The notes beneath the pieces are model-generated. The model was not told the origin of the DNA and did no database searches. It worked only from the letters and a program-made list of their open reading frames with translations. Positions 7,621 through 16,286 of a DNA stretch of 64,000 nt are shown piece by piece; position 1 is the stretch's first letter; the number at the start of each line of letters is the position of its first letter. Source of the stretch: Palaeococcus pacificus DY20341 (GTDB taxonomy: Archaea; Methanobacteriota_B; Thermococci; Thermococcales; Thermococcaceae). The stretch is from assembly GCF_000725425.1 (NCBI RefSeq), contig NZ_CP006019.1, forward strand, positions 1,462,480-1,526,479, read 5' to 3'. The position numbers were made by a program, and so were the translations under genes.

Positions 7621-8799
7621 ATGGAGGTTCTTTTGGAGCTGAAAGCGAAGGTCAGAGAGGCCTATACCACCACATTAGTCTCGTTGATAGTGTCCTTAGT
7701 GATTGGTCTATTTGGCGGTACTTTTCTCGGTAAGTACTTTGCTAAGATACGCTCATCTTATCCGGGTTTGCTCATAATTCTGCCGGGAATGATGGGGTTG
7801 AGAGGCAACGTTTTTGGCTCTATGGCATCCAGATTCTCCACAATGCTCTACTTGGGTGATTTAGAGCCAAGCTTAAAGGATAAAAAAGTCCTCAAGAACG
7901 TCGTGTTAGGCTTAATGCTTTCCCTAATACCTATACTAATGCTCTGGACCGTAGGCGTCATACAAGGAATTAGGAAGAATACATTCGAGATTCTACTCAT
8001 TATTATAAGCTCCACCATAGCCGTCTCTCTCATCTTGGGCTATTTTACGGCTTTTATAACGATATTCACATTTAGACGCGGAAGCGACCCGGACAGCGTT
8101 GCCGCGCCCCTGGTGGCATCAGTCGGTGATTTACTAACAATCCCATCTTTAATAGCATTTATCCTCCTCCTAGAAAAGGCTAAATTTGAGTTTTGGGGAA
8201 CAAACATTCTTCTACTCTCAGTCTTTGTAGGGCTCATCCACTTCAGCCGTGTTAGAAAAAGAGAAATCCTAGGTCTGAAGGAGCTCTTCATGACCATAAC
8301 ATTTTTGGCTCTCCTATCTATAATATCTGGCTCTCTCTTAGAGCATTATAGTGAGGTAATCCAAGCCTCTATAATCCTTAGTTTTGCTTACCCTGCCCTG
8401 CTCAGTAGCTTTGGTAACTACGGTTCAGTTATCGCGGCAAAGACATCGACTAAGCTCCACTTGGGTGAAATTGAGCGCTATTTTAGTGTGGAACCCTTCT
8501 TGGATATAGTCGCGCTCTTCATGACAACCCCTATAATCGGCATTCTAATTAACTACCTAGGCCTCTTGGTCGCTAAGCTTACTCTAAACGTTCAAACAGC
8601 TCCGATAACGATATTGGCATTAACGTATCCGTTTATGGCGCTCTTTATAATGCTCTACTCCTATACCATCTCATACTTCCTTTTCAGAAAGAACATAAAC
8701 CCCGATAATGTAGCTATTCCACTCATAGCGAATAACAGCGATATATTTGGAACAATATACGCTATCTTAATAGCCAAAGCAATTGTAGGAGGGATTTGA
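7621..8799 (+). CDS. MgtE/SLC41-type divalent cation transporter
   Basis: A 392-residue membrane protein made of two homologous halves. Each carries the SLC41/MgtE signature: PGMMGLRGNVFGSMASR in the first half and the related SFGNYGSVIAAKTSTKLHLG in the second. It lacks the cytosolic N and CBS domains of bacterial MgtE. ATG 7621 is preferred to GTG 7612, which lies only 1 nt from the GGAG ribosome binding site. The adjacent RCK_C proteins may supply the missing regulation. Mg2+ is the likely substrate by family. Confidence 0.87.
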   Translation: MEVLLELKAKVREAYTTTLVSLIVSLVIGLFGGTFLGKYFAKIRSSYPGLLIILPGMMGLRGNVFGSMASRFSTMLYLGDLEPSLKDKKVLKNVVLGLMLSLIPILMLWTVGVIQGIRKNTFEILLIIISSTIAVSLILGYFTAFITIFTFRRGSDPDSVAAPLVASVGDLLTIPSLIAFILLLEKAKFEFWGTNILLLSVFVGLIHFSRVRKREILGLKELFMTITFLALLSIISGSLLEHYSEVIQASIILSFAYPALLSSFGNYGSVIAAKTSTKLHLGEIERYFSVEPFLDIVALFMTTPIIGILINYLGLLVAKLTLNVQTAPITILALTYPFMALFIMLYSYTISYFLFRKNINPDNVAIPLIANNSDIFGTIYAILIAKAIVGGI

Positions 8800-9558
8800 A
8801 TGCTTGGAGCATCAACCTCATGCCTAGCGGATAAAAGTTTAGGCGTAGCCTTGCACAAGCTCACCAAAGTTGATGGGCTTGACTTTGTTGAAATCGTTAA
8901 CGAAGGCTACCACGTTTTAGACGAGCATAATTACCGACTCCACCTCGAATCACTCGAGAGCTATAAATTGAAGAGCATTATCCACGCTCCTTTCAGCGAT
9001 GTAAACATAGCCTCGCTTAACGAGCGCATAAGGCGGACAAGCTTGGAGATAATATTCGAAACCCTCAAAATCGCCCAGAACATGGGATCACTCCTCGTGG
9101 TCCTACACCCTGGCCACCGCTCTCCATTGAGCGGGAGGTTTCCTAAGGCATATGAGAAAGTCCACAAGCGCTCTCTCGAGGAGATAGATAAAATTGCACA
9201 AAGGCTCGATGTTAAGGTCGCTTTGGAGAATATGCCAACGTTTCCTATTTTGGACGGACAAACGGTTGAGAGAATGTCCGAATTTCTCGATGGGACTGAC
9301 CTATACGTTACCTTTGACGTTGGGCACTTGAACACAGTCAACAGAGAGTTCAAGCATTTTATCGACACCTTAGGAGATAGGATAATCCACGTCCACCTCC
9401 ACGATAATGATGGGAAAAGCGATTCACACTCACCCCTTGGCGAAGGGAATATCCAGTGGGAAAAAATCCTTAAGCTCCTCCCGAAGAATGCTACATGGGG
9501 CTTGGAGATGAAGCGGATTGAAGATTTGGAGAAAAGCATAAAATTTTTAAAAAGATGA
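8800..9558 (+). CDS. Sugar phosphate isomerase/epimerase-like TIM-barrel protein
   Basis: A 252-residue protein of the xylose isomerase-like/AP endonuclease 2 superfamily. Visible elements are IIHAPFSDVN near residue 60, VVLHPGH near residue 100, the metal ligand glutamate in VALENMP, FDVGHLN near residue 170 and HVHLHDNDG near residue 195. These supply the His/Asp/Glu metal site. It starts immediately after the stop of the MgtE-type gene. Whether it acts on a sugar or on abasic DNA cannot be told from sequence. Confidence 0.8.
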   Translation: MLGASTSCLADKSLGVALHKLTKVDGLDFVEIVNEGYHVLDEHNYRLHLESLESYKLKSIIHAPFSDVNIASLNERIRRTSLEIIFETLKIAQNMGSLLVVLHPGHRSPLSGRFPKAYEKVHKRSLEEIDKIAQRLDVKVALENMPTFPILDGQTVERMSEFLDGTDLYVTFDVGHLNTVNREFKHFIDTLGDRIIHVHLHDNDGKSDSHSPLGEGNIQWEKILKLLPKNATWGLEMKRIEDLEKSIKFLKR

Positions 9559-9561
9559 GGC

Positions 9562-10755
9562 TCACTTGAGCCTCTCCTTCATGAACTTTTCGAGGTTGTC
9601 CATAGCCTTCTCGAGGACTTCGACAGGTGCTAGGAATATTGACCTGAAGTGGCCTTCGCCACCCTCGCCGAAGCCGGAGCCGTGGACAAACAAGACATGG
9701 GCGTTGTGGAGCACATCGAGGACAAATTCCTTGTCGCTCTTCCATGGTCCCTCCTCAATCTTCGGGAAGATATAGAACGCTCCCTCCGGCTTTTGGGTGC
9801 TTATGCCCGGCATCTCATTGAGACGTTTGTAAATGTAGTCCCTCCTTTCTTTGAGCTTAGCCATATATTCTTCGAGATAGTCCATTGAACCTCTAAGGCC
9901 AGCTATGGCCGCTTTTTGAGCTGGAGTGTTTGGACATAGCCTTATTCTCGCGAGCTTTCCAATTGCCTCCCTCACTTCAGCGAGCTTGTTCTCCGGGTCG
10001 ACGAAGTACATGTATCCCAAACGCCAGCCCGTTGCAAAGTAGATCTTTGAAAGGCCGTTCATTCCGATAACGGGCACATCCTTTGTGAGTGAGCTTGGAG
10101 AAACGTGCTTTCCTTCGTAGGTCATTAAGTCATAAATCTCGTCGCTTATTACGGGCAACTCATATTCGCCGGCCAAATCTATTATTTCCTTGAGCGTCTT
10201 CTTCTCATAGAGTGCACCAGTGGGGTTGTTTGGGTTTATAATTGCTATTGCCCTCGTCTTTTCGGTAATCTTCTTTCTCATGTCGTCGACATCAGGCTGC
10301 CAGCCTTCTTCCTCAATTGTCCTATACGCCTTAGGAACGCCTCCATAGAACTTGACTAAGCCAACATATGGGGGATAGCTTGGGCCGGGGATGAGGATTT
10401 CTTCACCGCCATCGATGAGAGCCCCAAAGAGGAACTGGAGCGCCTCAGTAACGGCAGCGGTAACTTGGACATCGTCGGCAGTTATGTCTATGCCGTTTTT
10501 CTTCCTTTCACGCTCGGCTATAGCTTCTCTAAGCTCCTTATCACCTTCACTATCGCCGTAATAGTTGTGGCCTTCCATAATAGCTTCACAGTAGGCCTTT
10601 TTCATGTGCTCTGGGGCATCGAAGTCAAATTTAACCGGGTCGCCTATGTTGAGCTTGATCAGCTTTATTCCCTTCTTTTCGAGCTCCCTTGCGGGAAGGA
10701 CAACATCTCTGATGGCATACTCAATACCCATGGCTCTTTTAGATGCGTGAATCAT
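9562..10755 (-). CDS. Alanine aminotransferase (class I/II PLP enzyme)
   Basis: A 397-residue fold-type I aminotransferase closely resembling the Pyrococcus alanine aminotransferase throughout. Visible features are LNIGDPVKFDF at the N-terminus, INPNNPTGALY for the cofactor-binding Asn, SDEIYDLMTY, the Schiff-base lysine in NGLSKIYFATGWRLG, and a C-terminal RSIFLAP segment with the substrate-binding Arg. The ATG at 10755 is chosen because GGTGG lies just upstream; a TTG would add five residues. It interconverts pyruvate and alanine, an electron and nitrogen sink in Thermococcales fermentation. Confidence 0.9.
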   Translation of the reverse strand: MIHASKRAMGIEYAIRDVVLPARELEKKGIKLIKLNIGDPVKFDFDAPEHMKKAYCEAIMEGHNYYGDSEGDKELREAIAERERKKNGIDITADDVQVTAAVTEALQFLFGALIDGGEEILIPGPSYPPYVGLVKFYGGVPKAYRTIEEEGWQPDVDDMRKKITEKTRAIAIINPNNPTGALYEKKTLKEIIDLAGEYELPVISDEIYDLMTYEGKHVSPSSLTKDVPVIGMNGLSKIYFATGWRLGYMYFVDPENKLAEVREAIGKLARIRLCPNTPAQKAAIAGLRGSMDYLEEYMAKLKERRDYIYKRLNEMPGISTQKPEGAFYIFPKIEEGPWKSDKEFVLDVLHNAHVLFVHGSGFGEGGEGHFRSIFLAPVEVLEKAMDNLEKFMKERLK

Positions 10756-10770
10756 TTCGACCACCATCAA

Positions 10771-11032
10771 AAGTTTTCAAATTTTGTTGAATTTCATCTC
10801 ATAAAAGGCTTTTCATCTGGGGCACAGGTTCTGATAGTGTTCTGTCATCATCCATGTCCCCTAAGTTACCCTCCTACCCTGCATTCTCCTAAATATGCTC
10901 TTGAATTTCAGAATAGTCCCGTGATACATATTTTCAGCTTACTTTCTGTCGTTCTGAAAGAGTACTAGAGAAAAGGGAACTCTGAAAGATACAGAAAGAA
11001 AACAGGACAACGCTCCTAGTGTAATAAATAAC
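10771..11032. other. Gene-free spacer with no recognised feature
   Basis: This is the gene-free part of the gap between the aminotransferase gene and the guide RNA described next. No convincing frame, repeat or RNA was found. The complement of 10830-10850 has a GATGATGA box but no matching CTGA box at guide-RNA spacing. Confidence 0.5.
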
Positions 11033-11040
11033 TTTAAAAA
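11033..11040 (+). promoter_or_regulatory. TATA box of the C/D box guide RNA
   Basis: TTTAAAAA lies about 27 nt upstream of the predicted 5' end of the guide RNA, the usual archaeal TATA-to-start distance. Confidence 0.5.
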
Positions 11041-11060
11041 AGAAAGTGCTTGAGTAGTAT

Positions 11061-11128
11061 CAGGCGATGACGATTAGCAAGCAAACTGACTTGATGCGTA
11101 ATGATGACGTGAACACCCTCTGAGCCTA
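11061..11128 (+). ncRNA. C/D box 2'-O-methylation guide RNA
   Basis: The order of elements is a terminal stem AGGC (11062-11065), C box ATGACGA (11067-11073), a 12-nt spacer, D' box CTGA (11086-11089), C' box ATGATGA (11101-11107), another 12-nt spacer, D box CTGA (11120-11123), and closing GCCT (11124-11127), which pairs with AGGC. Equal 12-nt spacers are a hallmark of archaeal C/D RNAs. The D guide (11109-11118) is identical to 61991-62000, the complement of the 23S rRNA, so it pairs for 10 bp plus one G-U. The fifth base from the D box pairs with the U equivalent to E. coli U2552 in the ribosomal A-loop. The C box has one deviation from RTGATGA. The RNA's 3' stem overlaps the stop codon of the convergent GH130 gene. 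Confidence 0.85.
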
Positions 11129-12052
11129 TTCCCAGTAAGCTAAGCCAATGTATCTGTCTGCACCTCCATAGTAGAGGTAAATTCTTCCCTCGTGCTCAAC
11201 TAGCCCTTCTACAAAAACAACATTGTCAACCCATCCGTTGATTTCCCACTCATAAGTGGGTTCTAAGATCGGTTCTTGGGTCCTGGCTATTAGCTTAGTT
11301 GGATTTTCCTTGTCAAAAACGGCAATGCCCACTTTGTATTTTCTAACTCCTTCATCCATCCCTGCGCTGTTGTAGATAAGCACTATCCCAAAGTCAGTCA
11401 TTATTGTCGGTGGCCCGGGTTCAACAAGAATGCTGTCGAAGTTCCCCTTCCTTGGTCTCAAAACAGGCTCTTCCACGTATTCCCAGTGGATTAAGTCCTT
11501 TGAGTGGGCCAGCCAAATATTTGAGTCTCCGAAATACATTATGTACTTCCCTTTGAACTCGCTTTTTTTCATCTTTAATGGAAGGATTGCTCCGCTTTTT
11601 GTCCAGTCGTTGGTTTGGGGAAACTCATCAAAAATTGGCCCGTGCTTTTTCCAGGTTACCAGGTTTTTTGACGTTGCTAAACAGAGCTTTGCGGTTTTCC
11701 CGTCATAGCCGGTGTATGTCATGTAGTATGTGTCCCCAACTTTAACAACCCTCGGGTCTTCGACGCCCTTCTTTTCGTACTCATACTCAGGCTCAATTAT
11801 TGGCTCTGGATGTCTCAAGAACTCCACGCCGTCTTTGCTCAAGGCTAACCCAATCCTTCCCGTTATATCATCATCTTTGCTCTCCGCCCTGTAGAGCATT
11901 ACAATAGCATCCCGCTCTTTTATCACTGCAGCGTTGTATACGTTCTTTGAATCAAATCCCTCCCTTGATGGTGACAAAATAGGAAATGGGAGCTTTTTTA
12001 TAGGGGGAGCAATAGCTTTCCCATCTTGAACCTTTATTATCTCCTCAATCAT
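11126..12052 (-). CDS. GH130 family glycoside phosphorylase/hydrolase
   Basis: A 308-residue five-bladed beta-propeller protein. The VEDPRV segment near residue 95 carries the family's conserved catalytic Asp, and repeated blades show YYMTYTGYDG, KYIMYFGDSN and IYLYYGGADR. GH130 enzymes phosphorolyse or hydrolyse mannosides and related glycosides. ATG 12052 is preferred because GGTGAT lies upstream; a TTG at 12058 would add two residues. It overlaps the end of the upstream debranching-like gene by 8 bp and belongs to the sugar island. Phosphorylase versus hydrolase cannot be settled by eye. Confidence 0.82.
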   Translation of the reverse strand: MIEEIIKVQDGKAIAPPIKKLPFPILSPSREGFDSKNVYNAAVIKERDAIVMLYRAESKDDDITGRIGLALSKDGVEFLRHPEPIIEPEYEYEKKGVEDPRVVKVGDTYYMTYTGYDGKTAKLCLATSKNLVTWKKHGPIFDEFPQTNDWTKSGAILPLKMKKSEFKGKYIMYFGDSNIWLAHSKDLIHWEYVEEPVLRPRKGNFDSILVEPGPPTIMTDFGIVLIYNSAGMDEGVRKYKVGIAVFDKENPTKLIARTQEPILEPTYEWEINGWVDNVVFVEGLVEHEGRIYLYYGGADRYIGLAYWE

Positions 12053-13964
12053 GTCCAATCACCACTTTTTCGCCGTGGAACTTCATAACAACTTCGACCT
12101 TACCCAGCTCCTTTGGTAGTGTTGGGCTTATCCTAAGATCTCCATTTTCAACCCCAGCACCCAACATCGCAGTTAAGAAAGCAAAAAGACTTGCAGCACT
12201 CCAAGCTTGAGGAACGTTGGCCCTTGGGACTATCAATGGCACTTCGCTTTCAACACCGCTAAAGAGCTCGGGCATTTGGAAGTTAGGAAGCAATGTCCCG
12301 GCTTTCAAGAACGTGCTTCCAAGAAGTGCAGCTTTTTCTCTTTCCCCAACTTTTGATAATCCAAGGGCTATTATGGCGTTGTCGTGGGGCCAAACACTGC
12401 CGTTGTGGTAGCTGAATGGGTTGTAGGCTTTTTCTTTAGAACTTAGGGTTCTAATTCCCCATCCCGAAAACATATCTCTTTCAAACAGCCTTTGTGCAAT
12501 TTCCTTCTCATGCTCAGCTATGCCTGTGAAAAGCAGATGACCCGGGTTTGAAGAGATTACCTTTGAGGGCTTATTCTCTCCACTTAGGGCTATTGCGTAG
12601 AATTTTTCCTTTTTCATCCAAAAGTCTCTGTTAAACCGTCTCTTAAGCTTTGAAGCCTCACTCTTCAACAGCTTTTCATTAACATCTAAGACGTCTGAGA
12701 GTTCTGCCATATCGAGTAGTGCCTTGTATGCATAGCCTTGAACTTCAACCAATGCTACCGGGTGCTGGGTTGGTTTTCCATCCTCATCAGGAATGCCCTC
12801 AGTGGAATCCTTCCACCCTTGATTTCTAAGGCCTTTGAGAGAAAGGCTTGAGTACCTAACGTACCCATCGCCCTCTTCAATCTTTGCGAGCAGCCATTCA
12901 ACGGCTTTGTTTAGACTTTCCTTGAGCTCTCTTATTGTCTCATAGTCCCCCGTCCATTTTAGGTACTCCCCTGCTAGGATTAAGTAGAGGGGAGTTGCAT
13001 CTATTGTGCCGTAATATAGGTTGAATGGCAACCTTCCTCCCTGCGAGAGCTCGCTAAACCTAAATTCGTGGAGGATTTTCCCGGGCTCCTCACCCCTCAT
13101 TGAGTCAAAAGCTTTTCCTTGAAGCCTTGAGAGGATTCTAAGCGTCCCTTCTGCATATTCAGGGAAGTAAGGTAAGAGGAAGAGGGATGTTATTATGCTA
13201 TCCCTTCCAAAGAGGCTTACGAAGAAGGGAACGCCAGCAAATATTGTTACTCCATGAGCGGTTGAGACAGTGAGAGCACTTAAATCTTTGAGGGCAATTC
13301 TAAACACTTCGTTTATCTTACTGCTGCTGGTTTTCACTATCTCATCAAGCTTAAAATGGAGCTTTTCTTTCAGCAGGGCCTGAAGGCTCTCCTGATAAAC
13401 TTTTGGATAGAAAATTACCTCTACCTCCTCACTCCTTAGGGGATCTAATGTAATTCTTCCCATGAATCCGCTTTCGTTTGGAACCAGCTTTGTGCTCTTC
13501 GCTATCAGCTCCCTTTTAACCCCATCAATGCCAGAATAGTAGTATTTCCTTCCGTCTTTTTGCTCTTCAAACTTAATCTCCCTCGTAATCCCCGGATATC
13601 TCCTGACCTCAAAAATGTCGTCAAATGAGATTTTGAATAGGTAGTTTATTAAGATCTCCTTAGGCTCGTGCGAAAGGTTGTAAAAAGTCAGCACTTCCCT
13701 GTATGTCCAGTTTTCAGCAAGTTCTCTTTTTCTAACTAGTAAAATTGAACTCTTTCCACTTTTTAGGAGCATGTGAGAAATTGAGGCGTGCGATGCAAGC
13801 TCAACATGTCCGAGGAGCTGCTTTTCATAGTGCTCTACCTCGAGTGAGATATCGCTTACAAACCTTGTGTCAAAGGCATAAAATCCGTGATATTCGCCGT
13901 TCATGTCTCCTTTTACATCGGACACAACAAAAGCTCCGTTAGAAGACAATATGACCCTGGTCAT
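12045..13964 (-). CDS. Amylo-alpha-1,6-glucosidase-like (alpha/alpha)6-barrel protein
   Basis: A 639-residue protein. The N-terminal beta domain (about 1-195, with GFYAFDTRFVSDISLE) fits the GDE_N_bis family. The rest is an (alpha/alpha)6 barrel with FVSLFGRDSIITSLF, YYGTIDATPLYLI and NPFSYHNGSVWPHDNAII, as in glycogen-debranching and GH63/GH15-like enzymes. The acidic residues in GRD, TIDAT and the WKDSTEG segment are candidate catalytic sites. It has its own TATA box and is followed by GH130 with an 8-bp overlap. The substrate is unknown; an alpha-glucoside or mannoside is likely from context. Confidence 0.75.
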   Translation of the reverse strand: MTRVILSSNGAFVVSDVKGDMNGEYHGFYAFDTRFVSDISLEVEHYEKQLLGHVELASHASISHMLLKSGKSSILLVRKRELAENWTYREVLTFYNLSHEPKEILINYLFKISFDDIFEVRRYPGITREIKFEEQKDGRKYYYSGIDGVKRELIAKSTKLVPNESGFMGRITLDPLRSEEVEVIFYPKVYQESLQALLKEKLHFKLDEIVKTSSSKINEVFRIALKDLSALTVSTAHGVTIFAGVPFFVSLFGRDSIITSLFLLPYFPEYAEGTLRILSRLQGKAFDSMRGEEPGKILHEFRFSELSQGGRLPFNLYYGTIDATPLYLILAGEYLKWTGDYETIRELKESLNKAVEWLLAKIEEGDGYVRYSSLSLKGLRNQGWKDSTEGIPDEDGKPTQHPVALVEVQGYAYKALLDMAELSDVLDVNEKLLKSEASKLKRRFNRDFWMKKEKFYAIALSGENKPSKVISSNPGHLLFTGIAEHEKEIAQRLFERDMFSGWGIRTLSSKEKAYNPFSYHNGSVWPHDNAIIALGLSKVGEREKAALLGSTFLKAGTLLPNFQMPELFSGVESEVPLIVPRANVPQAWSAASLFAFLTAMLGAGVENGDLRISPTLPKELGKVEVVMKFHGEKVVIGHD

Positions 13965-14002
13965 TGAACCACCTTCTAAATATTCCTATGATGCCTTTGA
14001 AA

Positions 14003-14012
14003 CTTTATATTT
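14003..14012 (-). promoter_or_regulatory. TATA box for the debranching-like/GH130 transcription unit
   Basis: On the minus strand ATATAAAGTT preceded by A-rich sequence lies about 40 bp upstream of the start codon at 13964, giving a short leader that includes AGGTGGTT. The GDE-GH130 pair can therefore be transcribed apart from the GH65 operon. Confidence 0.5.
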
Positions 14013-14045
14013 TTTTAGGGAGATAAAAAGTCCAAAAATAAAATG

Positions 14046-16286
14046 TCAGCCTCTTAGGACTACTTCGTCCCCGGGCCCTAAAGAGCTCTCTTTACCAAAA
14101 GCACGGATTTTAACACGTCTGTCGTTGATGACTTTAGCTTTCACCTCATCGTTCTTGAGCTCCAGTTCAACCAGAGCCCCCTTAAAGAAGAACTTCATCT
14201 TCACCGATGTCCACTTTTGCGGAAGCCTTGGAGCAATCTCCACGATGTCGTCTTTTACGTCAATCCCACAGAACCCCCTAAAGAAGATTTGCCAAACTCC
14301 TCCGGCGGTTGCTAAGTGAAATCCGTCTTGAGTGTTCCCATAGATGTTGTTGAGGTCTATGAAAGCACACTTCATAAAGTAGTCATAAGCCAAATCGTCA
14401 TAGCCGAGCCATGACGCTATTATGCTGTAGGTAGGCATTGAGAGAGACGATGCATGAGTTGTTCTAACGATGTAATAGTCAAAGTTCTTTCTAATTGTCT
14501 CCAAATCGAACTGCTCTTTAAGGAGGTATTGGGCCGCTATAACATCAGCTTGCTTGATTAGTCGCGTCTTTCTTAAGTTTCTCCTCACTTCCTCAGGAAG
14601 CCTCTTCTCTCCAAGACCATAAGGATCAACAGTGTAATCTGCTAGCTCAAAGTAGCCGTCGAACTCCTCAAATACTCCACCTATTTGCCTCGGGAGATAT
14701 ATCTTCTCCGCAATCTCAGTCCACGTCTTTACTTCCTCCTCGCTTACACCTATCCTTTGCACTGTTTCATGCCAAGTTCCCCCAAGCTTTTTAGCCTTTT
14801 CAAAGTACCTAACCGCCAAAAGGAGGTTGTATTTTGCCATTAAATTTGTAAAGAAGCTGTTGTTTATGTGCTCATGGTACTCGTCCGGGCCAATGACTTT
14901 TTCAATGACATAGCCCTTATCGCTCTCATATTCCACCCTGCTGGCCCAAAACCTTGCGGCTTCAAGGATAATCTCAAGCCCGTATTTGGACATGAACTCC
15001 TCATCTTTGGTGAACCTGTAGTAGAGCTCCACAGCATACGCCACGTCAGCTGTTATGTGGTGCTCCTCCTCGCCGGTGTAAATTCTAACAGCCTCTTTTC
15101 CCACAATATCGAGTGGAATTAGAGGAGGTGTGGCTTCATAGCCATCATCGGCTGACTCCCATGGGAACTGGGCACCCTCATAACCATTGAGTCTCGCATT
15201 CTCCCTTGCGGCATCTAGATTGTTGTAGCGATATTTTAGCATATCTCTTGCCTTTTTCGGAAAAACTGCCATAAAAAATGGTAGCGCATAGATATCGGTA
15301 TCCCAAAAAACGTGTCCTCTATAACCAAACCCATGAATTCCCCTAGCAGTCAAAGAAATTTTGTCGTTTATTGGTGCGGACTGAATGAGGTGGAACAAGC
15401 TAAAGGCCAAACCCCTTTCCGCTTCCTTATCACCTTCTATCTCCACTTTAGCCAAGTTCCAGACTTCTTGCCAATAATTCTTGTGCTCCGTATAAAGCGC
15501 TTCAAAGCCGAGCTCTTTAGCATCTTGAAGCTCTCTAATGGCCTTTTCCTTGACTTCGGGGCTTTCTGATGAAACTATAGTTATATACTTGGTGAACTCG
15601 TAGCTTTTACCCTTCTCCACGTTAAGTGTCAAAATCTCGCTTATGCCCCCAGCATTTTTAAGAAAGCTCCTCTTAGCCTTGCTCTTGCTCACAAGAGAGC
15701 TTGCAATTCCAATCTTATATTTCCCATCTAATGTTCGGGTTCCAGCGTAGATATAATCCTCATGGGCTTTAAGCTCTTCAACGTCAATGTGCCTAACTGT
15801 AATGTCATCTCTATAAGATGGATTAGCGACATCTGTCTTTATTGGACTTATGATCGTTAAAATTCCATCTTCGCTAGCTTTGATCGCAAACTTAAGAAGA
15901 ACTATATTTTTTCGCTTTCCGTGAACAATCCTTATGCTCTCGTACTCAATATTTGTTCCATTTTGAGTTTCTAGACATAAGGCAGTTTTTAGTGTTGCAT
16001 CTTCAATGTTGAGCTCCCGCTCATACTTCAAAAGCCTTTGAGTGCTTAAGCTTAGTGGCTCTCCATTAAAAAACGCTTGAATTCCAATCACTCTCGGAGC
16101 ATTGACTATCTCCCTATAAAAGTAAGGGGCATAGTCATAAACTCCTGCTATTGTCGTGCCGTAAATCGTTGGCTCTAACTCTATCTCTCCCCTAATTCCA
16201 ATGTGACCATTTCCCAATGTCAACACTGTTCCATAAACAGCTTCTTCCTTGGGAGTATACTCTTTGAACTTGAAGTTGTACTTCAT
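14046..16286 (-). CDS. GH65 family disaccharide phosphorylase
   Basis: A 746-residue enzyme with the four-part GH65 layout: N-terminal beta-sandwich (about 1-260), linker helices, (alpha/alpha)6 barrel and C-terminal beta sheet. Visible motifs are GYRGHVFWDTDIY (glucose binding), VIGPDEYHEHINN with the general acid Glu, and THASSLSMPTYSI (phosphate binding). GH65 enzymes invert maltose, trehalose, kojibiose, nigerose or glucosyl-polyols to beta-glucose-1-phosphate. The acceptor loop (TGEEEHHITADV) does not let me name the disaccharide. It overlaps a beta-phosphoglucomutase gene by 4 bp, which supports phosphorolysis rather than hydrolysis. Confidence 0.9.
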   Translation of the reverse strand: MKYNFKFKEYTPKEEAVYGTVLTLGNGHIGIRGEIELEPTIYGTTIAGVYDYAPYFYREIVNAPRVIGIQAFFNGEPLSLSTQRLLKYERELNIEDATLKTALCLETQNGTNIEYESIRIVHGKRKNIVLLKFAIKASEDGILTIISPIKTDVANPSYRDDITVRHIDVEELKAHEDYIYAGTRTLDGKYKIGIASSLVSKSKAKRSFLKNAGGISEILTLNVEKGKSYEFTKYITIVSSESPEVKEKAIRELQDAKELGFEALYTEHKNYWQEVWNLAKVEIEGDKEAERGLAFSLFHLIQSAPINDKISLTARGIHGFGYRGHVFWDTDIYALPFFMAVFPKKARDMLKYRYNNLDAARENARLNGYEGAQFPWESADDGYEATPPLIPLDIVGKEAVRIYTGEEEHHITADVAYAVELYYRFTKDEEFMSKYGLEIILEAARFWASRVEYESDKGYVIEKVIGPDEYHEHINNSFFTNLMAKYNLLLAVRYFEKAKKLGGTWHETVQRIGVSEEEVKTWTEIAEKIYLPRQIGGVFEEFDGYFELADYTVDPYGLGEKRLPEEVRRNLRKTRLIKQADVIAAQYLLKEQFDLETIRKNFDYYIVRTTHASSLSMPTYSIIASWLGYDDLAYDYFMKCAFIDLNNIYGNTQDGFHLATAGGVWQIFFRGFCGIDVKDDIVEIAPRLPQKWTSVKMKFFFKGALVELELKNDEVKAKVINDRRVKIRAFGKESSLGPGDEVVLRG

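Noticed and set aside
10825-10860. GATGATGA on the minus strand, resembling a C box
   Set aside because: No CTGA box at guide-RNA spacing and no terminal stem.
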